A stretch of 13,679 nt of DNA from Deltaproteobacteria bacterium. GTDB lineage: Bacteria; Desulfobacterota_C; Deferrisomatia; Deferrisomatales; JACRMM01. A program made the position numbers and the translations under genes. This document shows positions 1 to 7,007 of this stretch, one piece after another (position 1 is the first letter of the stretch; every line of letters begins with the position of its first letter). The stretch covers positions 1-13,679 of the forward strand of contig JACRCS010000184.1 in the NCBI GenBank assembly GCA_016218905.1. Reading direction: 5' to 3'. The notes under the pieces are model-generated. The model searched no databases. It was not told the DNA's origin and saw only the letters and a program-made list of their open reading frames with translations.

Positions 1-676
1 CTCGGTACCCTCGGCAGCGCATCGCGTTGAAGCTGCGCTCGGCGCGATCATAGGAGCGAAAGACCAGCATGGCGCCGAGCGTGCCGGAAGAGCGCAGGGT
101 CGTCCGGATGTCGGTGAAGCCAAGCCGCGCCTTTTGCGCGTTCTTGATCCGCTGCCCTTCTTCGAGGAAGAGAAAGATGCAGCGGTACATCGTGACCGCG
201 AGTTCCACGAGGACCGAAGGAGCCCGGAAGAAGCGGGCCGCCCGCATCAGCTCCGGCAGCGGCGTCGTAAGGGAGAAGAGGAGGATCGTCGCTGTTCCGC
301 CTACGATCCGGGCCGACAACGCGAGACCCCTTTGCAGGCCTCCGGCGTGGATAAGCCACTTCGAGGAGACCAGAGGAACCGTTACGGTATAGAGGGCCGG
401 CCCCTCGCTCACCCATACGAGTTGCGTAGCCAACGCAAGGAAAGCCATCAGCGCGGGCATTAGCATCCGCTTCAAAAAGGAGGAGAGGGATACCTCGGCG
501 AGAACGGCGAGGAGAAGAGCGGTTCCGGCCAGCAGGCCGGGGACGAGGACGCCGTCGGCGCGAAGGTTTGCCACGAGGGCGAGGGAGAGAAGCGAAATCT
601 TGACGCGGCCGTCCAGGGTCACCAACAGCGGCAGGTTGCCGCCCGTTGGTTCGAAGAGAGTGTGGTGGCCTCCCAT
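1..676 (-). CDS. cbiQ: CbiQ, transmembrane (EcfT-type) subunit of cobalt ECF transporter, C-terminus cut by window edge
   Basis: Reading from the ATG at 676 gives 225 codons that stay open to the left edge, so the C-terminus is missing. The product would be the membrane-embedded energy-coupling subunit of the cobalt importer, linking CbiM/CbiN to the ATPase CbiO. Hydrophobic stretches lie at about residues 27-62, 71-90 and 117-137. They are followed by the cytoplasmic coupling region typical of the family: KNAQKARLG (178-186) and RSYDRAERSFNAMRCRGY (207-224), the latter a strong CbiQ signature. The start lies one base after the cbiN stop codon, so the two are probably translationally coupled. 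cbiO would be expected just beyond the left edge (inference). The N-terminus has a His pair (MGGHH), the only odd point. The family call is secure; cobalt rather than nickel is inferred from the neighbours. Confidence 0.93.
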   Translation of the reverse strand, partial: MGGHHTLFEPTGGNLPLLVTLDGRVKISLLSLALVANLRADGVLVPGLLAGTALLLAVLAEVSLSSFLKRMLMPALMAFLALATQLVWVSEGPALYTVTVPLVSSKWLIHAGGLQRGLALSARIVGGTATILLFSLTTPLPELMRAARFFRAPSVLVELAVTMYRCIFLFLEEGQRIKNAQKARLGFTDIRTTLRSSGTLGAMLVFRSYDRAERSFNAMRCRGYR

Positions 677-677
677 G

Positions 678-968
678 TCAACTCCCTCGCCGGTCGTCTT
701 TGCCGACGACAAAGAGTTTGTGCCAGTTGTAACCGACGACGAAACCGCCCATCGCCCCGGCCAAGGCGAAGAAGAAGAGGAGAAGGTCTCCCTGGTCCGT
801 GTCGATGAGGGGCGGCCGCGCCTTTCGCCCACCCTGCTCCGCAAACCTCTCGACGACCGTCTTGTCCACGCCGTCCCACTTCGGCTGCCCCTCTTGGCTA
901 CCGGCGAAGGGCGCGCAGAGCAACGCCCCGAACAAGCAGAGCCCCGCTGCGTGCGAGCGTGGCTTCAT
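678..968 (-). CDS. cbiN: CbiN-like small membrane subunit of cobalt ECF transporter
   Basis: This 96-residue protein has an N-terminal signal or membrane segment (about residues 6-22) and a second transmembrane helix near the C-terminus (LLLFFFALAGAMGGFVVGY, 62-80). Between them is an extracytoplasmic stretch with WDGVDKTVVERFAEQGGR and the IDTDQGDLLLF motif. Two helices flanking a periplasmic loop is the CbiN plan, and the size matches CbiN (about 90-110 residues). I recall the D-T-D-Q-G-D-L-L-L-F sequence as typical of the deltaproteobacterial CbiN variant. In cobalt ECF systems CbiN contacts CbiM and helps metal loading. The ATG at 968 overlaps the cbiM stop as ATGA, and cbiQ starts one base after this stop. 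That fixes the start and argues for one operon. A longer frame reading through from 1760 is rejected because it overlaps cbiM completely. Confidence 0.88.
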   Translation of the reverse strand: MKPRSHAAGLCLFGALLCAPFAGSQEGQPKWDGVDKTVVERFAEQGGRKARPPLIDTDQGDLLLFFFALAGAMGGFVVGYNWHKLFVVGKDDRRGS

Positions 969-1708
969 GCTTCGTCTTCCTTCACGACGCCGAGCCGAGC
1001 CAAGATGTCCGGTCGGTGGCTTCGCACCGTCAGCACCATCCACCCCGTTACGGCCCCCTCCAGCAGGCAGAGGGGAATCTGGGTCGGCATGAAGGCAACA
1101 TAGATCTGGCCCAGCACTCTGCCAACCGGCTGGTTTCCGTGCAGGGCGAGAGCCATCGCCACGGCGGTTCCCAAGTACGTTGCGAGGTCGGCGACCACGC
1201 CCGCGAGGAACCCGCTCCAGAACAGGTCGATGCCGAACGCGCGGCCGAATCGAAAGGCGAGGTACCCGCCGAAGGAACCCAGGACCCCCATGGAGAAGGT
1301 GTTCGCCCCGAGAGTGGTCAGGCCGCCGTGGGCCAGAAAGAGCGCCTGAAAGAGAAGCGCGAGGAACGCGAGCACCACGCTGGTGGCCGGGCCGAGGAAG
1401 ATCGCGCTCATGCCCGTGCCCGCCGGATGAGCCGTGGAGCCCGCCACAGGGACTGGGATGGGGAAACAACTGAAGACAAAGACGGCAGCTCCCAGCATCC
1501 CGAGCAGGGGAATGTAGGAGGGATCGGACTTCTTGCGCCGGGTGATCGTCAGGATGCCCCAGCCGAGAAAGGGGACGACCGCAGCGGACCAAAAGGCGGC
1601 CCAGTTTCCGGGCAGGATCCCCTCGGAGATGTGCATGGCCCAAGCTGCCCGGGACGACGCCAGGAGCAGAACACAGGAGGCGAACGCCGCCCGGTAGATC
1701 CTTCTCAT
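965..1708 (-). CDS. cbiM: CbiM, substrate-binding membrane subunit of cobalt ECF transporter
   Basis: CbiM is the integral membrane S-component that binds Co2+. The 247-residue product begins with a classical signal peptide (MRR followed by a hydrophobic stretch to AWA at 22-24). Cleavage there exposes Met25-His26-Ile-Ser-Glu-Gly, the conserved mature N-terminus whose amino group and His bind metal in CbiM/NikM. A further conserved His lies in STAHPAGTGM (His94), and FLAHGGLTTLGANTFSMG (124-141) is also a family signature. Several hydrophobic segments follow. The ATG at 1708 follows GAGAGG with a short spacer. A GTG at 1723 in frame would add five residues but gives a poorer signal peptide. 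The gene heads the cbiMNQ operon and diverges from cbiR. A nickel-specific NikM is the alternative; CbiX and CbiR nearby favour cobalt. Confidence 0.93.
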   Translation of the reverse strand: MRRIYRAAFASCVLLLASSRAAWAMHISEGILPGNWAAFWSAAVVPFLGWGILTITRRKKSDPSYIPLLGMLGAAVFVFSCFPIPVPVAGSTAHPAGTGMSAIFLGPATSVVLAFLALLFQALFLAHGGLTTLGANTFSMGVLGSFGGYLAFRFGRAFGIDLFWSGFLAGVVADLATYLGTAVAMALALHGNQPVGRVLGQIYVAFMPTQIPLCLLEGAVTGWMVLTVRSHRPDILARLGVVKEDEA

Positions 1709-2013
1709 CCTGCCTCTCTGCACCCGTCACCCACATCTGCTGTCCCGAGGTCTCCGACAATCAACTGGCATTTTACCGAATCAAAAGAAGACCCGATATA
1801 GACCATAGGATGAGTTTGCTCACCCGCGCGGACGAGTGGCTCCGGGGGAACCAGTTTCGCGTTGCCAGACTCCCGTTTCCAAGACTAGCCTCCATCGTAA
1901 TCAAATAGCATCCCTTTCTGCGTCGCGCTCGCCCCCGCGCGGTCGGCACGGCGTCTTCGGGGCCTTCGAAGACTTGGTCTGAGGGGGGTATCGCCGTGGG
2001 AGGGTTGAGACAG
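1709..2013. promoter_or_regulatory. divergent intergenic region between cbiM and cbiR
   Basis: About 300 bases separate the divergent cbiM and cbiR starts and should hold both promoters. The stretch at about 1765-1810 is clearly AT-richer than its surroundings and is the likeliest place for the cbiM promoter, but I could not pick convincing -35/-10 pairs. No protein homology is visible. I searched the cbiM leader for a cobalamin riboswitch: GGAGCCACT occurs near 1837 on the minus strand, but the rest of the B12-box consensus does not fit. A perfect hairpin lies at 1953-1973 (separate entry). Confidence 0.45.
1953..1973. repeat. perfect 7-bp inverted repeat in cbiR leader
   Basis: GTCTTCG (1953-1959) and CGAAGAC (1967-1973) pair perfectly around a 7-base loop. 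The hairpin ends 40 bases before the cbiR ATG, and TTGGTCT follows it on the plus strand. It could be a leader hairpin, a weak attenuator or an operator; the sequence does not decide. CGAAGAC also resembles the closing element of cobalamin riboswitches, but the remaining elements are not seen. Confidence 0.4.
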
Positions 2014-2988
2014 ATGGCAGATCCCCGCGCTTCGACCGCTCCACCCGGTGCGCTCGGCTCCGTACGCCCCATTCTCTTCGGCACGACGTCCTACGTCGTC
2101 CCCGCTGGCTTGCTGCCGAACGCCCGACTCCTCGCCCCACACGTCGACGACATCGAGCTGGTCCTGTTCGAGGGCGCCACTTCAAACCTTCCCTCCCGCT
2201 CGGAGGTTCGGGAGCTGAGGCGGATCAGTCAAGACACGGGTTGCGGCTTCACCGTTCATCTCCCCATCGACGTGGGGATCGGCGAGCTCGATCCCGCATC
2301 GAGAAGGCGAGCTCAGAACTCGTGTTTGAGGACCATCGAACTCACGCTTCCCCTGGAACCCCACGCGTTCGTGATCCACGCCGAGCTTCCCCTGCGCTAC
2401 CACCCCGCCCTCGGCGACCCCCCTTTGCCCCTTTCCCACCTCCCCCCCGACGAGCACCGGGCCTGGCAAAACGGGCTCGGCGAGTCTTTGGGCCGCCTCG
2501 CTGCGGCGACAGGCCCTTCGCCCCTGGCGGTGGAGAACCTTCAGTTCCCCTTCCAGTGGGTGGAGCCGCTCCTGCGGCGCCACGACCTCGGCGTCACCCT
2601 GGACGTCGGGCACCTCCTCTGCCACGGCGGCACCGTTGCGCAGCATCTGTCCGACTTCGGGGAGCGCCTCACGGTGGTTCACCTCCACGGGATCCGGGAC
2701 GGAAGGGACCACTGCGACATCGGGGCCTTTCCCGCCGAGGAGCTGCGGCTCATGCTGCAGCGCTTCGCCGCCGCCAGCAAGCGGCCCGCCTGGGTCGGCC
2801 CCGCGACGGACACGGGAGCGCCGGCGCCCCTGGTCGTCAGCCTGGAGGTCTTCGGGTGGCAACCCACCTGGGCGTGTCTCCGAACCCTGGCAGAGCTCTT
2901 CGGCACTGACGAAAGAGGAGAACGCCTGGGGCGAGCCGCCGAGGTCGTGGCAGCCTCCGGTCCCCTTTGGGTCAGCGAAGACCCCTGA
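2014..2988 (+). CDS. cbiR: CbiR-like cobamide-remodelling phosphodiesterase (AP-endonuclease-2 / sugar isomerase TIM barrel)
   Basis: The product (324 residues) is a TIM barrel of the AP endonuclease family 2 / sugar phosphate isomerase superfamily. Its start LFGTTSYVVPAGLLPNARLLAP (21-42) with DDIELVLFEG matches what I know of CbiR, which removes the lower ligand of cobamides so a cell can rebuild its preferred form. Candidate metal ligands appear in barrel order: His82 (VHLP), His122, Glu174 (VENLQ), Asp197/His200 (LDVGH), His223/His225 (HLH), His233 and Glu278 (SLEVF). No signal peptide is seen, so it is probably cytoplasmic. I chose the ATG at 2014, which follows GGAGG by 10 bases. A GTG at 1996, behind a G-rich GAGGGGGG, would add six residues. 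It is the only clear plus-strand gene, divergent from cbiM and convergent with the DUF2284 gene. A generic sugar isomerase/epimerase is the alternative, less likely beside cobalt and corrin genes. Confidence 0.82.
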   Translation: MADPRASTAPPGALGSVRPILFGTTSYVVPAGLLPNARLLAPHVDDIELVLFEGATSNLPSRSEVRELRRISQDTGCGFTVHLPIDVGIGELDPASRRRAQNSCLRTIELTLPLEPHAFVIHAELPLRYHPALGDPPLPLSHLPPDEHRAWQNGLGESLGRLAAATGPSPLAVENLQFPFQWVEPLLRRHDLGVTLDVGHLLCHGGTVAQHLSDFGERLTVVHLHGIRDGRDHCDIGAFPAEELRLMLQRFAAASKRPAWVGPATDTGAPAPLVVSLEVFGWQPTWACLRTLAELFGTDERGERLGRAAEVVAASGPLWVSEDP

Positions 2989-3134
2989 ATGGCGAGCCGT
3001 TTTCTGCCGGCAGGGAACCGCCTCCCTGGAGGGCTCTCTCGAGTCGCCTGCCCTCGGACGGACCCTCCAGGCGTCGGAGGCAGCCACCCAAGTGGGATGT
3101 GACCGCGTAGGCAGTCATCCACAGCACCCTGCGG

Positions 3135-3764
3135 TCACTCGACGAGCACCAGACCGGTCCAACGAACCGGCTCGTCCGAGGACAAGGCCATCGGAAGTCC
3201 GGCGTTGATCGCCGTCTTGAAAACGTCGATGCCGAATCCCTCCATGGAGGGGCGCGCCTCGTACGGGTGGCGGCAGGGTTGGCCGCTGTGCACGCCCACG
3301 CAACTGGGGCAGAGCAGACAGATGCCACCCGTAAAGCCCGCGGCGAAGTAGTAGCCCGCCTTGAACGCCTCAGCCTCTAGCTTGGTAACGATCTTGCCCA
3401 GGAGCCTGTTGGGAGCGCCGTGCAAAAGGTCCTCCAGCTCAGAGGCCTTCTTGTTCGCCAGCCCGGCGTCATCGAGGTCTACGGAGGTCACGTCCGACTC
3501 GACCTGCACAAGAATCGCAGTGGAGTAGCGGCTGAGAGTGCGCCGAAACTCGTCCACCGCCATGGTATTTGGCGGGCAGTGGAGGTAGTTGTTGTACCCC
3601 TCGCAGACGGGCACGCCGCACTTGAGGCGCACGCGCTCGTCCACGACCACCTGGCCGGCCGGAATGATCGCAGCGCGGTGAGCCCCGAGTTCCTTCGCTC
3701 TTTCGATCAGGAAGGCGAACCGCTCCTCCTCTACCATCGTCCGCATGTCCTCGGCTTCGGCCAT
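3135..3764 (-). CDS. DUF2284 predicted metal/Fe-S-binding protein (copy 1)
   Basis: The 209-residue protein belongs to the DUF2284 family, whose function is unknown. Cys residues fall in two groups: Cys49, Cys54 and Cys63 (LKCGVPVCEGYNNYLHCPPN), and Cys149, Cys152, Cys155 and Cys164 (C-x2-C-x2-C-x8-C). The second group is ferredoxin-like in spacing and suggests an Fe-S cluster. The segment RPSMEGFGIDVFKTAINAGL (171-190) is the family's conserved C-terminal signature. The ATG at 3764 is preferred over that at 3770 because AAAGGAG sits six bases before 3764 but directly abuts 3770. It ends the minus-strand run that holds cbiX and the NfnAB-like pair, 91 bases after the cbiG-like fragment. A second DUF2284 gene lies at 10652-11263 next to another RACo gene, hinting at a role in corrinoid metabolism (inference). 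Confidence 0.88.
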   Translation of the reverse strand: MAEAEDMRTMVEEERFAFLIERAKELGAHRAAIIPAGQVVVDERVRLKCGVPVCEGYNNYLHCPPNTMAVDEFRRTLSRYSTAILVQVESDVTSVDLDDAGLANKKASELEDLLHGAPNRLLGKIVTKLEAEAFKAGYYFAAGFTGGICLLCPSCVGVHSGQPCRHPYEARPSMEGFGIDVFKTAINAGLPMALSSDEPVRWTGLVLVE

Positions 3765-3855
3765 AGGCATCTCCTTTGCTCTGCTTCAGTCTTGAGGCAG
3801 CCGTCTGATTTCTGACACCCCTCCGGGATGACACATCGGCGCGCGGAGTGTCCAC

Positions 3856-4212
3856 TCAGATTCCCATTCGGGGGAAGCCCAAACCTTCACGGCGCGCACG
3901 CTCGAGCGCGCCCGTGGCGATGGTGACGACCGCGGTTGTGCCCAGGCAGTGCGCCACGAGCCGCGCCAGGTCGCTGGCCCCGCCCAGATGGCCGGAGAGG
4001 AGGGGCGCGGCTGGCCAGAGGCGCCGGATCCAGGAGGCCACGGGTGAGGGTGTGAAAGAGAGGGGCGGCCACTCTGGACGGAAAGGCACGCCCGACGTAG
4101 GAAATGTTCTCCCTGGGAGCCCTCCCTGTGGGTCCCACTGCTCGAACGTCCTCCAACTCCCTCCCTCGGTACCCGCGGGTGGTGAGCCGCCCCTCCAGGA
4201 AACCTCCTTCAC
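3856..4212 (-). CDS. cbiG: CbiG-like fragment (cobalt-precorrin-5A hydrolase N-terminal domain), probably degenerate
   Basis: Within this 118-residue frame, residues 70-100 (PLLSGHLGGASDLARLVAHCL, then GTTAVVTIAT) match the core of the CbiG N-terminal domain, usually LLSGHLGGANELA...TPVITTAT. CbiG opens the ring-A lactone of cobalt-precorrin-5A in anaerobic B12 synthesis and is normally over 300 residues. Here the motif is followed by only 18 residues. The preceding 69 do not show the usual G-I-x-V-R-x-I-A-P segment in any frame I read. The frame begins with a GTG overlapping the cbiX stop (GTGA). A strong AAGGAGG lies just inside it, which makes the true start uncertain. It follows a frameshifted cbiX, so I read it as a decayed cbiG or a stand-alone domain. 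A novel short CbiG-domain protein cannot be excluded. Confidence 0.55.
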   Translation of the reverse strand: MKEVSWRGGSPPAGTEGGSWRTFEQWDPQGGLPGRTFPTSGVPFRPEWPPLSFTPSPVASWIRRLWPAAPLLSGHLGGASDLARLVAHCLGTTAVVTIATGALERARREGLGFPRMGI

Positions 4213-4578
4213 AGGATCCCCATGGCACGATCGGCCGCGATCTCCGCCAGTTTAGGGTGGCCAGCCAAGATGGGGGCGACGGAGAAGACTATGCCCGGAA
4301 ATTTGGCCTCCAGGACCCCAACCGCTGCAGGGATGTCCTCGAGCACGTGGGCACCGGGGAACAGGAAGAAGGGGACCACCGCGATCCGAGTGACCCCCGC
4401 GCCCATGCACTCCTCCACCGCCTCTGTCAAATCGGGGCGGGACAGTTGCAGGAAGGCCACCTCCACCCGTTCGACACCGACCAGTGAGGCGACCCGATCG
4501 GCCATGCCTCGCGGGGCTCGGCTGGTACCTTCCTTCCGGCTTCCATGGCCAAGGAGGACGACGGCTGCGCTGTCTCAC
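4209..4578 (-). CDS. cbiX: CbiX sirohydrochlorin cobaltochelatase, with an apparent one-base frameshift near its start
   Basis: CbiXS inserts Co2+ into sirohydrochlorin in the early-cobalt route to B12. The main frame encodes AVVLLGHGSR, the conserved N-terminal motif with a catalytic His, then VEVAFLQLSRPDL, IAVVPFFLFPGAHVLEDIP with the second His, and GHPKLAEIAADR. Together these make a full-length protein of about 120 residues. However, the only in-frame standard start is an ATG at 4505, downstream of GHGSR, and the in-frame TGA at 4575-4577 closes the frame upstream. A GTG at 4578, overlapping that stop as GTGA and preceded by GGGAGG, looks like the natural start. Removing one base a few codons in gives MRQRAVVLLGHGSR. 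The span is 370 bases, one more than a multiple of three. Sequencing error, a real mutation or programmed frameshifting all fit. The stop overlaps the cbiG-like frame. Confidence 0.8.
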
Positions 4579-6032
4579 GGGGCCTCCCGACAACCGGTCC
4601 CGGATGGGGCGAGCGTCGTGCCGCGGGCACGACCGCAGTCGCCGGACAGGGCCCGGTGGATCGCATCGGCGGCCCGCCGGCCGGCGCCCATGGCCTGGAT
4701 GACCGTGGCCGCGCCGGTCACGACGTCTCCCCCGGCGTAGACGCCCCTCATGGTCGTCTCGCCCGTCTCCGGGTCTGCGACGATGGTGCCACGCTCGGTC
4801 GTCTCGATCGCCTCTGTAGTGTTGGGGACGAGGGGGTTCGGCGCGTTGCCGATGGCGACCACAACGAGGTCCACGTCGAGGGTGAACTCCGATCCGGTGA
4901 CGGCCCGGGGACGGCGGCGGCCGGACTCGTCCGCCTCGCCGAGCGCCATGGCGACGCACTCCAACCCCACGACCCAGCCGTTGCCGTCGCCGAGGACCCG
5001 CTGGGGGCTGGTCAGGAGTCTGAGTTCCACTCCCTCCTCCTCGGCGTGGTGGATCTCCTCCGCCCGGGCCGGCATCTCCTCGCGCCCCCGCCGGTAGACG
5101 ACGGTCGACGCCTCGGCGCCGAGCCGCAGGGCCGTGCGCGCCGCGTCCATGGCGACATTGCCGCCACCGAGGACCGCCACCCTCCTTCCCCGAAGGATCG
5201 GGGTGTGACTCTGGGGATAGAGGTAGGCCTTCATCAGGTTGGAGCGGGTGAGGTACTCGTTGGCGGAGTAGACGCCGTTGAGGTTTTCGCCCGGGATCCC
5301 CAGAAACCGGGGAAGACCGGCGCCGCTTCCGACGAAGACCGCGTCGAAACCGTCTTCCCCGAGGAGTTCCTCCACCGTTCGGATCTTGCCGATGACCGCG
5401 TTGGTCTGGATCTCGACGCCGAGCGCGACGAGGGAATCCACCTCGGCCTCGACGACGGATTTGGGCAGCCGAAACTCAGGGATCCCGTAGACGAGGACGC
5501 CCCCCGGCTTGTGCAGCGCCTCGAAGACCGTCACGCCGTGCCCCTTCTGGATCAGGTCACCGGCCACGGTGAGCCCCGCGGGGCCGGCGCCCAAGACCGC
5601 CACCCTCTTGCCGGTGAGGGGGGCAGGGGCTAGGGGTTCCGTCTCTCCATGACATCGCGCCCAATCGGCCGCAAACCTTTCCAAGCGGCCAATCGCCACC
5701 GCCTCGCCCTTCCGGCCGACGACGCAGTGGAGCTCGCACTGACTCTCCTGGGGGCAGACCCGACCGCACACCGCGGGCAGGCTGTTCTTCTCCTTCAGGA
5801 TCCTCGCCGCCCGCCTGAAATCGCCCTCGGCGACGGCACCGACGAAGTCAGGGATGTGAACTTCGACCGGACAGCCTTTCCGGCATGCAGGCTTCTTGCA
5901 CTGCAGGCAGCGCATCGCCTCCCGCCGGGCCATGTCCGGGGTGTACCCGTGGGGCACCTCTTCGAAGTTGCGGGCACGAACGCCAGGATTCTGCTCGGGC
6001 ATGGGCACGCGCGCGCCTTGTGGTTTGGCCAT
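4575..6032 (-). CDS. nfnB: NfnB/SudA-like flavoprotein with two [4Fe-4S] clusters (glutamate synthase small-subunit family)
   Basis: The 485-residue product has the GltD/GltA architecture. An N-terminal Fe-S domain carries eight cysteines (42, 45, 50, 54, 89, 93, 99, 103) for two [4Fe-4S] clusters. An FAD-binding motif VAVLGAGPAGLTVAGDL lies at 144-160, an NAD(P)-binding motif VAVLGGGNVAMDAARTAL at 285-302, and the C-terminal FAD motif GVYAGGDVVTGAATVIQAM at 430-448. There is no glutamate synthase large subunit here. The gene follows an FNR-like gene, the pairing seen in NfnAB (electron-bifurcating NADH-dependent ferredoxin:NADP+ oxidoreductase) and in SudAB sulfide dehydrogenase. AGGAGG sits nine bases before the ATG at 6032, which fixes the start although the frame is open further upstream. 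The last 22 residues (after ALSG) exceed the usual family end and reach into the cbiX start. Substrate is inferred, not shown. Confidence 0.85.
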   Translation of the reverse strand: MAKPQGARVPMPEQNPGVRARNFEEVPHGYTPDMARREAMRCLQCKKPACRKGCPVEVHIPDFVGAVAEGDFRRAARILKEKNSLPAVCGRVCPQESQCELHCVVGRKGEAVAIGRLERFAADWARCHGETEPLAPAPLTGKRVAVLGAGPAGLTVAGDLIQKGHGVTVFEALHKPGGVLVYGIPEFRLPKSVVEAEVDSLVALGVEIQTNAVIGKIRTVEELLGEDGFDAVFVGSGAGLPRFLGIPGENLNGVYSANEYLTRSNLMKAYLYPQSHTPILRGRRVAVLGGGNVAMDAARTALRLGAEASTVVYRRGREEMPARAEEIHHAEEEGVELRLLTSPQRVLGDGNGWVVGLECVAMALGEADESGRRRPRAVTGSEFTLDVDLVVVAIGNAPNPLVPNTTEAIETTERGTIVADPETGETTMRGVYAGGDVVTGAATVIQAMGAGRRAADAIHRALSGDCGRARGTTLAPSGTGCREAP

Positions 6033-6115
6033 CGTCGGAAACCTCCTGTGGAGCCGTCGGCCCTCGGCGGGCGGCGTAGAAACTTTCGTGGACCGGAGTG
6101 GCCGACACCGTCGCG

Positions 6116-6970
6116 TCAGTGGCACGTCCTGGTGCTGCAGCGCTCCCCCCAGATCTCCATCGCTCGCTTCTCGTCCTCGCGGTACATCCGGAGCCGCGCC
6201 GTAAGCTCGTCGAAGTCCACCTTGTGGCCGTCGAACTCCGGCCCGTCCACGCACGCGAACTTGGTCTCGCCGCCCACCGACACGCGACAGCCTCCACACA
6301 TGCCGGTGGCGTCGACCATGATCGGGTTGAGGCTCACTTCGGTGCGCACCCCGTAGGGCTCGGTGGTCTTCGCGCAGGCGCGCATCATCGGCACCGGCCC
6401 GATGGCCATGACCAGGGCAACGTTCTCCGGTCCCTCCCGCTCGATCGCCCGCCGGAGGAGGTCGGTGACGAACCCCCGGTGGCCCCGGGAGCCGTCGTCG
6501 GTGGCGATCCAGAGCTCGTCGCTCGCCCGCTCCATCTCCTTCTCCAGGATCAACAACTCCTCCGTGCGGGCTCCGATGATGGAGATCACACGGTTTCCCG
6601 CGCCCTGGAGGGCACAGGCGATGGGATGGACGGGAGCGACCCCGATGCCGCCTCCCACACAGATCGTCACCCCGTCGAACTTCTCCACGTGGGTTGGTTT
6701 TCCGAGGGGGCCCACGAGATCGAGGACCCGATCCCCTGGGCGGAGGGCGCCCAGCTCTCCGGTCGTTCGCCCCACGGCCTGAAAGACGAGCGTGATGGTG
6801 CCGGCGTCCACGTCCTTGTCCGCGATGGTGAGGGGGATGCGTTCTCCGTCGTCTGAGGTGCGGATCATGACGAAGTTGCCCGGGCGGTGTTTTCGGGCGA
6901 GGCCGGGGGCGCGCACGACCAGGCGATGAACGGAGGGCGCCAGCAGGCGGTTCTCGACAACGTCACCCAA
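6116..6970 (-). CDS. nfnA: NfnA/SudB-like FAD/[2Fe-2S] oxidoreductase subunit (ferredoxin-NADP reductase family)
   Basis: This subunit resembles the small NfnA / sulfide dehydrogenase / dihydroorotate dehydrogenase electron-transfer proteins. It has an FAD-binding barrel (RPGNFVMIRTSDDGERIPLTIAD, about 29-51), a nucleotide-binding motif VTICVGGGIGVAPVHPIA (101-118), and a C-terminal [2Fe-2S] segment with Asp220, Cys225, Cys228 and Cys240 in the D-x4-C-x2-C-x11-C pattern. GPEFDGHKVDFDEL is also typical of the family. I chose the TTG at 6970 (284 residues) because AGGAG lies eight bases before it. A TTG at 6994 would add eight residues but lacks a good ribosome site. It sits 37 bases after RACo-1 and 83 before the GltA-like partner, so the three are probably one transcript. 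The tail CSTRTCH adds two Cys of unknown role. Confidence 0.87.
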   Translation of the reverse strand: MGDVVENRLLAPSVHRLVVRAPGLARKHRPGNFVMIRTSDDGERIPLTIADKDVDAGTITLVFQAVGRTTGELGALRPGDRVLDLVGPLGKPTHVEKFDGVTICVGGGIGVAPVHPIACALQGAGNRVISIIGARTEELLILEKEMERASDELWIATDDGSRGHRGFVTDLLRRAIEREGPENVALVMAIGPVPMMRACAKTTEPYGVRTEVSLNPIMVDATGMCGGCRVSVGGETKFACVDGPEFDGHKVDFDELTARLRMYREDEKRAMEIWGERCSTRTCH

Positions 6971-7007
6971 GGTGATCTCTCCTCTCTGCGACAAGGGACC
7001 TACGGGG

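Noticed and set aside
641..655. GGTTCGAA resembling a tRNA T-arm
   Set aside because: It lies within cbiQ codons and has no cloverleaf around it. No tRNA or rRNA was seen in the window.
678..1760. 360-codon minus frame reading through into cbiN
   Set aside because: Its N-terminal two-thirds is out of frame over cbiM. Only the last 96 codons, starting at 968, form a real protein.
1800..1910. Possible cobalamin riboswitch in the cbiM leader (minus strand, GGGAGTCTGG...GGAGCCACT)
   Set aside because: GCCACT and a GGGA are present, but the GGTG-x-x-A-A-x-CC core does not fit and the pairing CCGG/CCGG is missing.
2989..3134. CTCC/GGAG-type short inverted matches between cbiR and DUF2284 copy 1
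   Set aside because: Stems are four to five bases with no T-run on either strand, too weak to call a bidirectional terminator.
4545..5633. 362-codon plus-strand frame
   Set aside because: Antisense to the NfnB-like gene, without recognisable domains.
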